Below are positions 1-9,963 of a DNA stretch of 58,358 bases, one piece after another; position 1 is the stretch's first letter; every line of letters starts with the position of its first letter. The notes beneath the pieces are model-generated. The model made no database searches, was not told the origin of the DNA, and worked only from the letters and a program-made list of their open reading frames with translations. The translations under genes were made by a program, and so were the position numbers. This stretch comes from Acidimicrobiia bacterium (GTDB lineage: Bacteria; Actinomycetota; Acidimicrobiia; Spongiisociales; UBA5794). The stretch lies in the NCBI GenBank assembly GCA_030066755.1, contig JASJAX010000040.1:1-58358 (forward strand). Reading direction: 5' to 3'.

Positions 1-1
1 G

Positions 2-544
2 TGGATCGGGTTCCTGATCGTTCTGACGCTGTCGTCGGGTCCGCTGGCAGCGGAGCCGATCGACGAGACGCGGAGCTACACGCGTACCGGGTCTATCGGA
101 TCCGAGAGCGATGTCGAGGTGTATCTGCTCGAAGGGACCTATCGCCACGAGGTCCGCAGCGATTGTGTGGTTGCGGCGAGCCTGTTCCCTGGTGACCGCG
201 AACCTGCCGTCCTGCTCCAGGACGTGCTCCAGGCCGATCTCGTGACTCGGGACGTCGCCGTCGATGAGGGCACGTTCACCATCAACAGTGCGGGATGGGC
301 GATGCTCCAGGCGGGCACCGGGCCGGACTGTCAGTGGTCCTATGCGGTCACCGGGACCTTTCTTCCGGTCGGGGAGGAACCACCTCCGCCACGACCGCCG
401 GACGACCTCGGAAGTGCAGTGGGCGCCGGGATCCTCCTGGTGCTCATCTGCGGCCTGGTCGTCGTTGTTGCAAGGACTCGGCGGCGTTCCGACGACGACG
501 AGGAGCCCGTCGTCAAGGTGTGGGTTGCTCCGCCTCCGGAGTGA
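2..544 (+). CDS. 5'-truncated membrane-anchored protein (C-terminal TM helix, acidic tail)
   Basis: Frame 2 is open from the window edge through the 119..544 ORF; C-terminal hydrophobic segment AVGAGILLVLICGLVVVVARTRRR. Confidence 0.55.
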   Translation, partial: WIGFLIVLTLSSGPLAAEPIDETRSYTRTGSIGSESDVEVYLLEGTYRHEVRSDCVVAASLFPGDREPAVLLQDVLQADLVTRDVAVDEGTFTINSAGWAMLQAGTGPDCQWSYAVTGTFLPVGEEPPPPRPPDDLGSAVGAGILLVLICGLVVVVARTRRRSDDDEEPVVKVWVAPPPE

Positions 545-716
545 CGTGGTCGTCTCCGGCGTCGGCCTCCCGGCGCTTGCGCTCGGCAGCTCGCTTCTCG
601 GCGTAGCGGACTCCGGCGATCGCCAGCGCAATGGGCACCAGAAACATGGCGATCTCATCCCACCCGTACTGGTGGGCGAACACCGGCGCGAAGCGAGCCG
701 TTGCCGATCCCATCAT
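513..716 (-). CDS. small membrane protein (67 aa)
   Basis: ORF with one hydrophobic segment followed by a charged tail; overlaps the upstream gene end tail-to-tail. Confidence 0.4.
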   Translation of the reverse strand: MMGSATARFAPVFAHQYGWDEIAMFLVPIALAIAGVRYAEKRAAERKRREADAGDDHVTPEAEQPTP

Positions 717-952
717 CCTGCAGGGACGACGAGGCGGAGCGACGTCAGGGCCATCATGGGCCCCAGCATCGCGTACTGCGGTTGGAGCGCAACCCCGGTC
801 GCGCAGGAGGACGATTCGAGCGAGTTCGCTTCGACCTATCTCGACTGGCGACTGGCGACTGAGGCCGCCCTTCGATTCGCTGAGCTCGTCCCGTCCGTGC
901 GTCCCAGTACCGGCCTATCGGTCCTGCCCCACCGCACCGCCCCTCCCACCTT

Positions 953-979
953 GCATATTCCATGAATATGCGTATATGC
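953..979. promoter_or_regulatory. Candidate ArgR operator (ARG box): perfect inverted repeat GCATATTC-CAT-GAATATGC plus adjacent half-site GTATATGC
   Basis: 8-bp perfect arms at 953-960 and 964-971, third related half-site 972-979, immediately upstream of argC in an operon that encodes argR. Confidence 0.7.
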
Positions 980-1004
980 TCCCGTCCTCCACGACGGGAG
1001 TCAT

Positions 1005-2042
1005 GTGTCCGCCCAAGCCACCGTTGCCATTCTCGGTGCCTCCGGTTACGCCGGGGGCGAGCTGATTCGGTTGATCGATGATCACCCGAACTTCGGTGTG
1101 GCGCATCTCGGAGCGCATTCGCAGGCCGGGGCAACGCTGGCAACCGTCCATCCCCACCTCGGAGGCGGAGATCGGGTGTTGGGCACGCTGGATCCCGACA
1201 CGATTCCGGATGTTGATCTGGTGTTCCTCGCACTTCCGCATGGTGCTTCGGCGGATCCGGCCATGGCCCTCGCAGGCCGGGGAGCGAGGATCGTCGATCT
1301 CGGGAGCGATTTCCGGCTCGACAACGCCGATCGCTATCGAGAGGCCTACGGGGTCGATCATCCCTACCCGAGTGAACTGGGCCAGTGGGCCTACGGCCTT
1401 CCCGAGTTGTTCCGCGACACCATCGCAGGCGCCGACCGCGTGGCAGCTCCGGGTTGCTACCCCACCTCGGCGATCCTTGCGCTGGCGCCGCTGGTTGCGT
1501 CCGGGTCGGTCGATCCACGTGGCATCAAGGTCGACTCGGTGTCCGGTGTTTCCGGGGCCGGCAGAGCCGCCAAGGCCAACCTCACCTTTGGAGCGGTAGA
1601 CGAGGGAGTGGTCGCATACGGAGTCCTGACCCATCGGCACCGCCCCGAGATGGAGCAAGGCATCGCCCAGGCAACCGGTGTCGAGCCGACGATCGTCTTC
1701 ACCCCCCATCTCGTTCCGATGCAGCGGGGCATCTTGTCCACCTGCTACGCCACCGCATCCCCCGCGGTGACGACGACCTCCGTGAGAGAAGTGCTTGCCA
1801 AGGCGTACGCCGAGGCGCCGTTCGTCGAAGTGATCGATCAGCCGCCGCAGACTCGGTGGGTCGTCGGGTCGAATCGCTGTCTGCTTGCGGCGTGGGTCGA
1901 CGAGCGGACCTCGACGGTGATCGTGATGGCTGCGGAGGACAACCTGTTGAAGGGTGCCGCAGGCCAGGCCGTGCAGTGCGCCAACCTCATGTTCGGGCTG
2001 GAAGAGACGCAAGGGCTGCCGATGTCAGGGTGGATGCCGTGA
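1005..2042 (+). CDS. argC: N-acetyl-gamma-glutamyl-phosphate reductase
   Basis: VAILGASGYAGGELIRLI N-terminus and PGCYPTSAILAL active-site motif; first gene of arg operon. Confidence 0.95.
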   Translation: MSAQATVAILGASGYAGGELIRLIDDHPNFGVAHLGAHSQAGATLATVHPHLGGGDRVLGTLDPDTIPDVDLVFLALPHGASADPAMALAGRGARIVDLGSDFRLDNADRYREAYGVDHPYPSELGQWAYGLPELFRDTIAGADRVAAPGCYPTSAILALAPLVASGSVDPRGIKVDSVSGVSGAGRAAKANLTFGAVDEGVVAYGVLTHRHRPEMEQGIAQATGVEPTIVFTPHLVPMQRGILSTCYATASPAVTTTSVREVLAKAYAEAPFVEVIDQPPQTRWVVGSNRCLLAAWVDERTSTVIVMAAEDNLLKGAAGQAVQCANLMFGLEETQGLPMSGWMP

Positions 2043-3202
2043 GTATCACCGCCGCCGCAGGATTCCGTGCTGCCGGGATCGCCTCCGGCATCAAGGAGGA
2101 TGGGACTCCGGACCTGGCGCTGGTCGTGACCGATGAACCCGTGGCCACGGCCGCCGTCTTCACCGTGAACACTGCTGCAGCCGCCCCGGTTCGTCTGAGT
2201 CGAAGCCACATGGCTGCGGGATCGGCCAAACGGGCGGTAGTGCTCAACAGCGGCTGCGCAAATGCGGCCACGGGGAAGGACGGCGCCGCCGCAGCGCTGG
2301 CTACGGCGGTCGCCGTTGCGTCGGCGATCGACGCCGCAGTGAGTGATGTCCTCGTCTGTTCGACGGGAACGATCGGCTCTACGTTGCCCGTCGAGACCAT
2401 CGTCGCCGGCGTCGGTGACATCACCGACGTGCTTGAGTCGACTCAGCAAGCCGGGGTGGACGCAGCCCGCGCGATCATGACGACCGACACCGTTCTGAAG
2501 GAAGCCATTGCGTCCGCCGGCGACTTCGTCGTCGGGGGTATGGCAAAAGGTGCGGGCATGATTCGCCCCGACATGGCGACCATGCTCGTGGTCATCACGA
2601 CCGACGCAGTCGCCGACGGTGCCACGCTCGACGCGGCCCTGCGCGCTGCCGTCGATGAGTCGTTCCACTCGCTCAACATCGACGGGTGCGCATCGACGAA
2701 CGACACAGTGGTCCTGATGGCTTCCGGTGCCACAGGTGTCGAGGTCGACTCCGAGCGCCTGACGCCTCTCGTCAGCTCGGTCTGCCGTTCGTTGGCCGAA
2801 CAGATGGCGGCCGATGCCGAGGGGGCGTCACGTCTGGTGGAGCTGAGGGTCCAGGGAGCCGCCGACGATGCCACGGCTCGGCACGCCGGCCGTGCCGTCG
2901 CCGACTCTGCATTGGTCCGGGCTGCGTTCTTCGGTGGCGATCCCAACTGGGGGCGTCTGGTCGGAGCGCTCGGCGCCAGCGGCGTGGCGTTCGATATCGA
3001 CGACGTCGTGATTGCCTTCGACGGCATCGTCGTCGCCCGCGGGGGTGTGGCCGCCGAGCACGACGAGGCATCGCTGCTGGCGCACCTCGAGATCGGGGAC
3101 TTCGTTGTTGACATGATGATCGGTGGCGGGCCCGGACGGGCCTCGATCTTGACGACCGACCTGACACCCGAATACGCCAGGCTCAATGGGGAGCGCAGCT
3201 GA
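2039..3202 (+). CDS. argJ: Bifunctional glutamate N-acetyltransferase / amino-acid acetyltransferase
   Basis: GTG start overlapping argC stop; KGAGMIRPDMATMLVVITTDA autoprocessing-site motif and GGDPNWGR. Confidence 0.95.
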   Translation: MSITAAAGFRAAGIASGIKEDGTPDLALVVTDEPVATAAVFTVNTAAAAPVRLSRSHMAAGSAKRAVVLNSGCANAATGKDGAAAALATAVAVASAIDAAVSDVLVCSTGTIGSTLPVETIVAGVGDITDVLESTQQAGVDAARAIMTTDTVLKEAIASAGDFVVGGMAKGAGMIRPDMATMLVVITTDAVADGATLDAALRAAVDESFHSLNIDGCASTNDTVVLMASGATGVEVDSERLTPLVSSVCRSLAEQMAADAEGASRLVELRVQGAADDATARHAGRAVADSALVRAAFFGGDPNWGRLVGALGASGVAFDIDDVVIAFDGIVVARGGVAAEHDEASLLAHLEIGDFVVDMMIGGGPGRASILTTDLTPEYARLNGERS

Positions 3203-4107
3203 TGTCGACCGGACACTCGTCACCCAACGTGTCGAAGACACGTATCGCCAACTCGATGGGGAAGGCGAAGATCTTCAGTGAGGCGATGCCGTTCATCAAG
3301 TCGTTCCGCGACACGATCGTGGTGATCAAGTACGGCGGTTCGGCGATGGTGGATGAGGACCTCCGCGACACGTTCGCCGACGACGTCGCCATGCTGCATT
3401 TCGTCGGGATCAAGCCGGTGATCGTGCACGGCGGTGGTCCCCACATCTCACGAGCGATGGGCCAGCAAGGGATCGAGCCCCAGTGGATGGACGGCCTGCG
3501 CGTCACCGACGAGGAGACGATCCGGGTGGTGCAGACCACGTTGACGGGCGAGATCAATCCCGACATCGTGCGGCTGATCAACGCCCACGGCTCGGTGGCC
3601 ATCGGCGTCAACGGGCTGGATGCGAACCTCTTCGTTGCCAGGCCGAGAGATCCGAAGCTCGGCTTCGTCGGCGAGGTCACGGAGGTCAACCCGGGCCTCA
3701 TCAGCGGGCTCATCGACCAGGGATACGTCCCCGTCGTCGCGCCGCTGGCCCGGGGCGAGGACGGGCGCCCGTACAACCTGAACGCCGACACGGCCGCGGG
3801 AGCACTCGCCGAGGCTCTGGGCGCCAAGAAGCTCGTCTACCTGACGGACGTCGAGGGCCTCTACCGAGACCTCGGCGACGAGGACTCGCTGATCGCTCGG
3901 ATCATTGCGCCGGATCTTCGCACGCTCGTCGGATCCGGTTCGGTCTCGTCGGGCATGCTCCCGAAGCTCGAGAGCTGCATTCATGCGATCGAGGCCGGCG
4001 TCGAGCGCGTGCACATCCTCGACGGTCGGGTCCAGCACGCATTGCTGCTGGAAATCTTCACGCCGGAGGGGATCGGGACGATGATCACACGGGAGGTCGT
4101 TCCTTGA
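3202..4107 (+). CDS. argB: Acetylglutamate kinase
   Basis: VVIKYGGSAM, VIVHGGGPHIS, LNADTAAGALAEALGA motifs; overlaps argJ stop. Confidence 0.95.
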   Translation: MSTGHSSPNVSKTRIANSMGKAKIFSEAMPFIKSFRDTIVVIKYGGSAMVDEDLRDTFADDVAMLHFVGIKPVIVHGGGPHISRAMGQQGIEPQWMDGLRVTDEETIRVVQTTLTGEINPDIVRLINAHGSVAIGVNGLDANLFVARPRDPKLGFVGEVTEVNPGLISGLIDQGYVPVVAPLARGEDGRPYNLNADTAAGALAEALGAKKLVYLTDVEGLYRDLGDEDSLIARIIAPDLRTLVGSGSVSSGMLPKLESCIHAIEAGVERVHILDGRVQHALLLEIFTPEGIGTMITREVVP

Positions 4108-4565
4108 CGGCGACCGCGTCCCGCCGCATGTTGCTGCGCCGGTTGGTGAGCGAGCACCGGATCCGGAGCCAGGCCGAACTGGCGGCGTTGCTGGGCGATG
4201 CCGGTCACCAGGTGACCCAGGCAACGATCTCGCGCGACCTCGATGCGATCGGGGCCGTGAAGGACCGGACGGCCGGTGGGACGTACACCATCCCGGCGAA
4301 TGGACACGATCAGCGTGCTGAGCGACGCCAGCTGGCCAAAGCCCTGAGTGACTTTGCATTGTCGGTGGTCTCGTCCGGGAGCCTCGTTGTGGTGAAGACA
4401 AACCCGGGCGCCGCGCATCTCGTGGCCGGTGCGATCGATCGCAGCCGACCCGACGGCGTCATCGGCACGGTCGCCGGCGACGACACGCTCCTGGTCATTG
4501 CCGCCGAGGACGTTGGTGGAGCGGCCGTTGCCCGAGAACTCGAACACATGGGAGCTGAAGGATGA
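4104..4565 (+). CDS. argR: Arginine repressor
   Basis: Winged-helix N-terminus ([31 protein letters not shown]) and C-terminal [19 protein letters not shown] start at 4104 overlapping argB stop, or ATG at 4128. Confidence 0.9.
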   Translation: MTATASRRMLLRRLVSEHRIRSQAELAALLGDAGHQVTQATISRDLDAIGAVKDRTAGGTYTIPANGHDQRAERRQLAKALSDFALSVVSSGSLVVVKTNPGAAHLVAGAIDRSRPDGVIGTVAGDDTLLVIAAEDVGGAAVARELEHMGAEG

Positions 4566-5782
4566 CGACACACCGCAAGATCGACCGGGTGGTGCTCGCG
4601 TACAGCGGCGGACTCGACACCTCCGTGATTCTGAAGTGGATCATGGAGGAGTACGACGCCGAGGTGATTGCGTACACCGCCGACGTTGGTCAGGGCGACG
4701 AGGTCGCCGAGGCCAAGGAGAAGGCAATCGCGACCGGAGCCGTCGAAGCGATCGCCGAGGACCTCACCGATGAGTTCGTTGTCGACTACGTGTTCCCGGC
4801 GTTGCGGGCATCAGCGCTCTACGAGGGCTACTACCTGCTCGGGACATCGTTGGCTCGGCCCGTGATCGCCAAGGGTCTGGTTGCCGCAGCCAACGAATTC
4901 GGTGCAGACGCCATCTCCCACGGCGCAACGGGCAAGGGCAACGACCAGGTGCGCTTCGAACTGTCGGCCTTTGCGTTGAAGCCCGACATCCAGGTGATTG
5001 CCCCCTGGCGCGAATGGGACCTGCGGGGCCGGGCGGATTGTGTGCGGTACGCCGAAGCCCATGGAATCCCGATTCCGGTGACTCCGGACATGCCGTATTC
5101 GATGGACGCCAACCTGCTGCACATCTCCTACGAGGGCGGAGTCCTCGAGGACCCGTGGGCCGGTCCGCCCAAGGGGATGTTCCAGATGACGGTGGACCCT
5201 TGGGAAGCCGACGACATCGTCGAGGAGGTCACAGTGACCTTCGAGCGAGGCAATCCCGTCGCCGTCAACGGCGAGCGGCTCGACCCGGCCCCGCTGCTCC
5301 GCAAGCTCAACACCATCGGCGGACGCCATGGCGTCGGACGGGTCGACATCGTCGAGAACCGGTTCGTCGGCATGAAAAGCCGCGGTGTCTACGAGACGCC
5401 CGGCGGGACGATCCTCTATCACGCCCACCGCGCCGTCGAGTCCCTGACCCTCGACCGAGAGGTTGCGCATCTCCGGGACGAGCTCGCTCCGCGCTACGCG
5501 GAGATGGTCTACAACGGGTTCTGGTTCGCACCGGAGCGCGAGGCGCTCCAGGAGTTCATGGATCGTATCCAGGAACGAGTCTCGGGGGAGGCCCGCCTGA
5601 AGCTCTACAAGGGCAACGTGATCACCGAAGGGCGGCGCTCGGACGACTCGCTGTACGACGAGGCGACGGTCACCTTCGAGGAGGACGACGTCTACGACCA
5701 GGGTGATGCCACGGGCTTCATCCGGCTCCAGTCGCTGCGCCTCCGCACGTTCGCAGAGAAGCGGATCGGCGAGGGGGAGTGA
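4562..5782 (+). CDS. argG: Argininosuccinate synthase
   Basis: [32 protein letters not shown] motifs; ATGA overlap with argR. Confidence 0.95.
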   Translation: MTTHRKIDRVVLAYSGGLDTSVILKWIMEEYDAEVIAYTADVGQGDEVAEAKEKAIATGAVEAIAEDLTDEFVVDYVFPALRASALYEGYYLLGTSLARPVIAKGLVAAANEFGADAISHGATGKGNDQVRFELSAFALKPDIQVIAPWREWDLRGRADCVRYAEAHGIPIPVTPDMPYSMDANLLHISYEGGVLEDPWAGPPKGMFQMTVDPWEADDIVEEVTVTFERGNPVAVNGERLDPAPLLRKLNTIGGRHGVGRVDIVENRFVGMKSRGVYETPGGTILYHAHRAVESLTLDREVAHLRDELAPRYAEMVYNGFWFAPEREALQEFMDRIQERVSGEARLKLYKGNVITEGRRSDDSLYDEATVTFEEDDVYDQGDATGFIRLQSLRLRTFAEKRIGEGE

Positions 5783-5819
5783 GGATGAGGGACCTCCGCT
5801 TCCGCTGCGAGGTTGCGAT

Positions 5820-7196
5820 ATGACCCTTTGGGGCGGACGCTTCGACGAGGCGCCGGACGACGTGTTGTGGGAGTTCACCGCGGATCCGATTGATCGGCGG
5901 CTCCTCGAGGTCGACGTCACCGGATCGCTTGCCCACGTGAAGATGCTCGGCGGTGTCGCGCTCCTGAGCGCCGACGAGACGGCACGGCTGGTCGGAGGCC
6001 TCGAGACGATTCTCGACGAGGCAAAGACCGGGTCGTTCGAATTCGTTCCGACCGACGAGGACGTGCACACCGCCGTCGAACGCCGGCTCGGCGAGCTCGT
6101 GGGTGAGGTGGCGGGCAAGCTGCACACCGGTCGGTCGCGTAACGACCAGGTGTGTCTCGACCTCCGGCTCTATCTCTCGAGGGCGGGTCGCCGCCGGATC
6201 GAGCAACTCCGTTCGATGGCGATGGTGATCGTCGAGCGAGCAGAAGCTGTTGGCGCGACGGTGGTTGCCTCGTACACGCACCAGCAGCAGGCCCAGGCCG
6301 TGCCGTTGGCGCACCATCTGCTGGCGTACGCATGGATGCTGTTGCGAGATGTCGATCGTTTCGCCGACGCGTTGAAACGGATCGACGTCTCACCCCTCGG
6401 CGCCGGTGCGTCGGGCGGTAGCGCCCTGCCGCTCGAACCTGGTGCGGTCGCCGATGCCCTCGGTCTGCCGGCGATCTTCGACAACTCGATGGATGCTGTT
6501 GCGTCGCGCGACTTCGTCGCCGAATACGTGTTTGCGGCAACGCAGGCGATGGTCCACCTGTCACGACTCGCCGAAGAAGTCGTGCTCTGGACGACATCGG
6601 AGTACGGCTGGGCGGTGTACGCGGATCGACACACCACGGGCTCGTCGGCCCTACCCCAGAAGAAGAACCCCGACATCGCCGAGCTGGTCCGCGGCCGAGC
6701 GGCAACGGTGATCGGCGGCCTTTCGGCGGTGATGGCCCTCCAGAAGGGGCTCCCGATGACCTACAACCGGGACCTCCAGGAGGACAAACGATCGGTGTTC
6801 CATGCCGACGACACGTTGGCAGGAGCGCTCGAGGCACTCGGAGCGATGCTGACCGACGCCGAGTTCGAACCGCCACCGCCCGACGGCTTCGTGACGGCCT
6901 TGGATCTCGCCGAGGCCTTCGTGCTGCGCGGTGTTCCGTTTCGCGAAGCGCATGCCGCCGTTGGCCGGCTCGTCTCGGAGGCCGTCGATCAAGGCCGTAC
7001 GCTGGCCGATCTCACTGCCGCCGAACTCGAAGCGTCGGACACGCCGGCCGTTGCCGCCGACGTTGAGCTTCTCGATCCCCAGACGTCCATCACGAGGAGA
7101 GTCACCCCAGGCGGCGGATCGATGGACTCGGTTCGCGAGCAGCTGACAGAGCTGCGAGAGCGTCTGACCGAGGATCCAGGTACCGACGACGCGTAG
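5820..7196 (+). CDS. argH: Argininosuccinate lyase
   Basis: MTLWGGRF N-terminus, HTGRSRNDQV and GSSALPQKKNPDIAELVRGR signature. Confidence 0.95.
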   Translation: MTLWGGRFDEAPDDVLWEFTADPIDRRLLEVDVTGSLAHVKMLGGVALLSADETARLVGGLETILDEAKTGSFEFVPTDEDVHTAVERRLGELVGEVAGKLHTGRSRNDQVCLDLRLYLSRAGRRRIEQLRSMAMVIVERAEAVGATVVASYTHQQQAQAVPLAHHLLAYAWMLLRDVDRFADALKRIDVSPLGAGASGGSALPLEPGAVADALGLPAIFDNSMDAVASRDFVAEYVFAATQAMVHLSRLAEEVVLWTTSEYGWAVYADRHTTGSSALPQKKNPDIAELVRGRAATVIGGLSAVMALQKGLPMTYNRDLQEDKRSVFHADDTLAGALEALGAMLTDAEFEPPPPDGFVTALDLAEAFVLRGVPFREAHAAVGRLVSEAVDQGRTLADLTAAELEASDTPAVAADVELLDPQTSITRRVTPGGGSMDSVREQLTELRERLTEDPGTDDA

Positions 7197-7313
7197 CGCC
7201 GCCTCGCCGGCTCCTAGAGGGGCCGGTTGATCCTCGGCAGATCGGGCTGTGGTGCGCCAAATGGGCGAGGTGTTCGGTGAGCCGAGCCCTCACGCCGACC
7301 GGCCAACACGCCC

Positions 7314-9152
7314 CTAGTCGTCCTCGTGGCCGAGGCGCATTCCGAGTGCGGCCGACATGGCGCCGCGGCTGGCATCGGCTCCGAGGCGGGGGAGCCGGCC
7401 GGAACGGCGGCTGTAGAACGAACCACGCTCGGTCTCGTCGTTGGATGAGCCGTCCCAATCGTCGTCTGCCGCTTCCTCGGCGTCCTCTGCCTCAGGTTCG
7501 ACGGGTTCCTCGTCCTCAGTGACCGGGACGTCGGACTCGAAGGCAACCTCGGCCTCGGCGGCCGTGGCCGATTCGGTCTCGGGGTCGTCCGACACGGCTA
7601 CGACCTGGTCGTCCTCAACCGTGTCCTCGCTCACCTCCGGCGAGCCACCCATGATGTCGGTGAGTTCGGCGTCGAGCTCGGCGTCGACTGGATCCTCCTC
7701 GTCGTCCTCATACTCTTGCTCGGCGGCGGCTGCCTTCAGCGCATCGGCCAGACTCGGCGCTTCGGGCGCATGGTCGACCTCGGCGAGTTCCTCGATGTGG
7801 TGTGCGAGCTCATCGGCTTCGGTTTCCTCGGCTGTCTCCGGCGGCGTGGTGTCCTCCGCCTCTGCTTCGGCGACTGCAGCGTCGGCCTCGTACTCGTCGT
7901 CGACCGTCATCTCTAGGTCTGATGGACCGTCGTCTCCGAGCGGCTCTGTCGTGTCGATGACCGGAGCGTCATCAGCGTCGGCAACCTCGGATCGAGTTTC
8001 GGTCCCGGCGGCATCGTGACCCGGCATCGGCTCGTCGGACGGCATCGGCTCGTCGGACGGCATCGGCTCGTCGGACGGCATCGGCTCGTCGGACGGCATC
8101 GGCTCGTCGGACGTCATCGGCTCTTGGGACGGCATCACCACGGCGGATGGTTCGGGCGCTGCAGCGAGTGTCTCCGCAATGCGGTTCGCCCCGAGCTCCG
8201 TCGCTTCGATGCCGTTGTTGAGGATCGACCGGAACTGCTCGTTCATGCTCTCGTACGTCGTACGCAGTGCCTCGAGCTGGTCGATCTGATCGGCGTACTC
8301 GGTGTTGAGGCTCTCCACCTGAGCTTGGAGGTCGGCTTGCCTCGATTCGGCTTGCTGCTCGGCAGCCTGCCTGATGTCGGCAGCCTCAGCCTCGGCCGCC
8401 GAGGTGACTTCACCGGCCCGTTCGCTGGCGGTGTCGACGACGGTGGCGGCCTCCGCCCGAGCGTCGTTGATCAGCCGTTCCGCCTCAGCGCGGGCGTCGT
8501 CGACGAGGGTCTCGGCGTGGGCCGTCGCTTCGGCCGTGATTCGTTCGGTTTCGCCGTCGAGGTCATGCGCTTTCTCGCCGGCCTCGGCCAGGAGTCGTTC
8601 GGCCTCGGTGTTGGCGTCCGTCAGGATCGTGTCTGCTTGAGAGCGGGCGTCGTTCACCAACGCCTCAGCTTCGTCGCGCGCACCCGAAGTGAGGTGTTCG
8701 ACCTCTCCGTCGATGTTGCCGGCGCGTTCCTTGGCCTCGTTCACGAGGCGTTCAGCTTCCTCGTGGGCGGCGGCAACCTTCTCGCTTGCTTCCGCCTCGG
8801 CCTTGGCGAGCATCTCGTCTCGGGTCTTCGTCGCGGATGCAAGGGTCAGCTTGAGCGCCTCCTCTTGCTCTTTGACGCCGCCGACCTGCTGCTGCAGCTC
8901 CTTGATCGTGGACCGGCCCTCAGCGTTCTCATTCTTCAGCTTGGCGAGCTCGGACTCGAGATCGGATACCTTGTCGGCTTCCTCGCCGAGGACGTCGACC
9001 TGGCTGTTCAGCTGCCCGACACGAGCTTCGAGCGCGGCGATGAGGTCGGAACGCTCGGCTTCTTCCTTGGCTTTGGCGGCGACGAACGCATCGACGGCGT
9101 CGATGTCGTATCCCTTGCGGGACACCTTGAAGAAGTTGCCCGATCGCGCCAT
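7314..9152 (-). CDS. DivIVA-domain-like coiled-coil protein with acidic low-complexity C-terminus
   Basis: N-terminal FFKVSRKGYDIDAVDAFVAAKAKE (DivIVA-like), long heptad coiled coil rich in A/E/R, acidic tail containing tandem SDEPMP repeats. Confidence 0.7.
   Translation of the reverse strand: MARSGNFFKVSRKGYDIDAVDAFVAAKAKEEAERSDLIAALEARVGQLNSQVDVLGEEADKVSDLESELAKLKNENAEGRSTIKELQQQVGGVKEQEEALKLTLASATKTRDEMLAKAEAEASEKVAAAHEEAERLVNEAKERAGNIDGEVEHLTSGARDEAEALVNDARSQADTILTDANTEAERLLAEAGEKAHDLDGETERITAEATAHAETLVDDARAEAERLINDARAEAATVVDTASERAGEVTSAAEAEAADIRQAAEQQAESRQADLQAQVESLNTEYADQIDQLEALRTTYESMNEQFRSILNNGIEATELGANRIAETLAAAPEPSAVVMPSQEPMTSDEPMPSDEPMPSDEPMPSDEPMPSDEPMPGHDAAGTETRSEVADADDAPVIDTTEPLGDDGPSDLEMTVDDEYEADAAVAEAEAEDTTPPETAEETEADELAHHIEELAEVDHAPEAPSLADALKAAAAEQEYEDDEEDPVDAELDAELTDIMGGSPEVSEDTVEDDQVVAVSDDPETESATAAEAEVAFESDVPVTEDEEPVEPEAEDAEEAADDDWDGSSNDETERGSFYSRRSGRLPRLGADASRGAMSAALGMRLGHEDD
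8023..8130 (-). repeat. In-frame 18-bp tandem repeat (5 perfect units + 1 degenerate) encoding SDEPMP
   Basis: GGCATCGGCTCGTCGGAC at 8023-8040, 8041-8058, 8059-8076, 8077-8094, 8095-8112; degenerate copy 8113-8130. Confidence 0.95.
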
Positions 9153-9552
9153 GTTCCTCGACTCCTCGACTTCTGCGCGCAGCGCTGCGCTCTCGTAGGA
9201 GGTTGTTCGGCAGAATCTGCAGCTACCTGAAGCACGCCGGGCGCGTTTTTCCCGGCCTCAGGCCGTCGGCGGAACGGTGAGGGGAGCGGCTGCGAGTCCT
9301 CGTGGATTCCAGGACGCCGGAATGAGGCGGCTAAGCCCATGAACAGGCCGTTCCGGTGCTGCTCTGACCCGCCGGGGGTCCGTTGCGCTTCCTTCTAGGT
9401 CGGTCGACCCATTTGTGTGCGGAATCGCCGAATGAGCACGGGTTCTTTGGTGAGATGGTGTCTAATGGCTGCGCATTCGCAACGGCGGGTCAGATCCCGA
9501 CGAGGGCGCTCGAACCGACGGGGCCGGGGGACCGGATCGAGTGCAGTCGTCT

Positions 9553-9582
9553 CGAGGGGCGGCGCTTCGGCGCCGCCCCTCG
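9553..9582. terminator. Perfect 13-bp GC hairpin with TTCG tetraloop
   Basis: CGAGGGGCGGCGC-TTCG-GCGCCGCCCCTCG; no T-tract on either strand, so function as terminator is uncertain. Confidence 0.5.
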
Positions 9583-9646
9583 GTTATTGGTCACGGCAAC
9601 TACTCGCCGCCTGGGCGCCAGCGTTCGAAGACGGGGAGGTGCCGGT

Positions 9647-9913
9647 TCAGGCGGCCGGCGAAAGGTGCTCGGCGACGCAGACCGCACAGCCGGGATGTGG
9701 GCATCCCGTCACCTCGACGAAGGAGATGCCGGCGTTTGAGAGATTGGCGAGCGCTTCGGCGAACGGATCGGTGTCGCCGGCTGTACCGGTGGCCGAAGTC
9801 GTGCCGGTGGCCGGGGCACTGTGGAGAACGTGGTTTCTCATGATGGTGTCACGGTATCGCTCGGGTGTGACATAAACCGTGCCGATGGTCTCGATGGACC
9901 GCCACCAAGCCAT
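9647..9913 (-). CDS. Small hypothetical protein, C-terminal CPHPGCAVC motif
   Basis: ORF 88 aa (possible internal ATG near 9841); Cys-rich C-terminus; only weak support. Confidence 0.35.
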   Translation of the reverse strand: MAWWRSIETIGTVYVTPERYRDTIMRNHVLHSAPATGTTSATGTAGDTDPFAEALANLSNAGISFVEVTGCPHPGCAVCVAEHLSPAA

Positions 9914-9963
9914 ATCGCCTGGTCAGTAGCATCGGCCGCGGCCGAATCGAGCAAGGAGCCGGC

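Noticed and set aside
1385-2038. N-terminal extension of the 605-aa ORF containing argJ
   Set aside because: Overlaps argC in another frame; argJ begins at the GTG 2039 with a recognisable N-terminus.
4811-6127. 438-aa minus-strand ORF across argG/argH
   Set aside because: Antisense shadow; argG and argH are unambiguous on the plus strand.
8016-9230. 404-aa plus-strand ORF starting with tandem GRHRLV repeats
   Set aside because: Antisense shadow of the DivIVA-like coiled-coil gene; low complexity mirrors the minisatellite and acidic coding bias on the minus strand.
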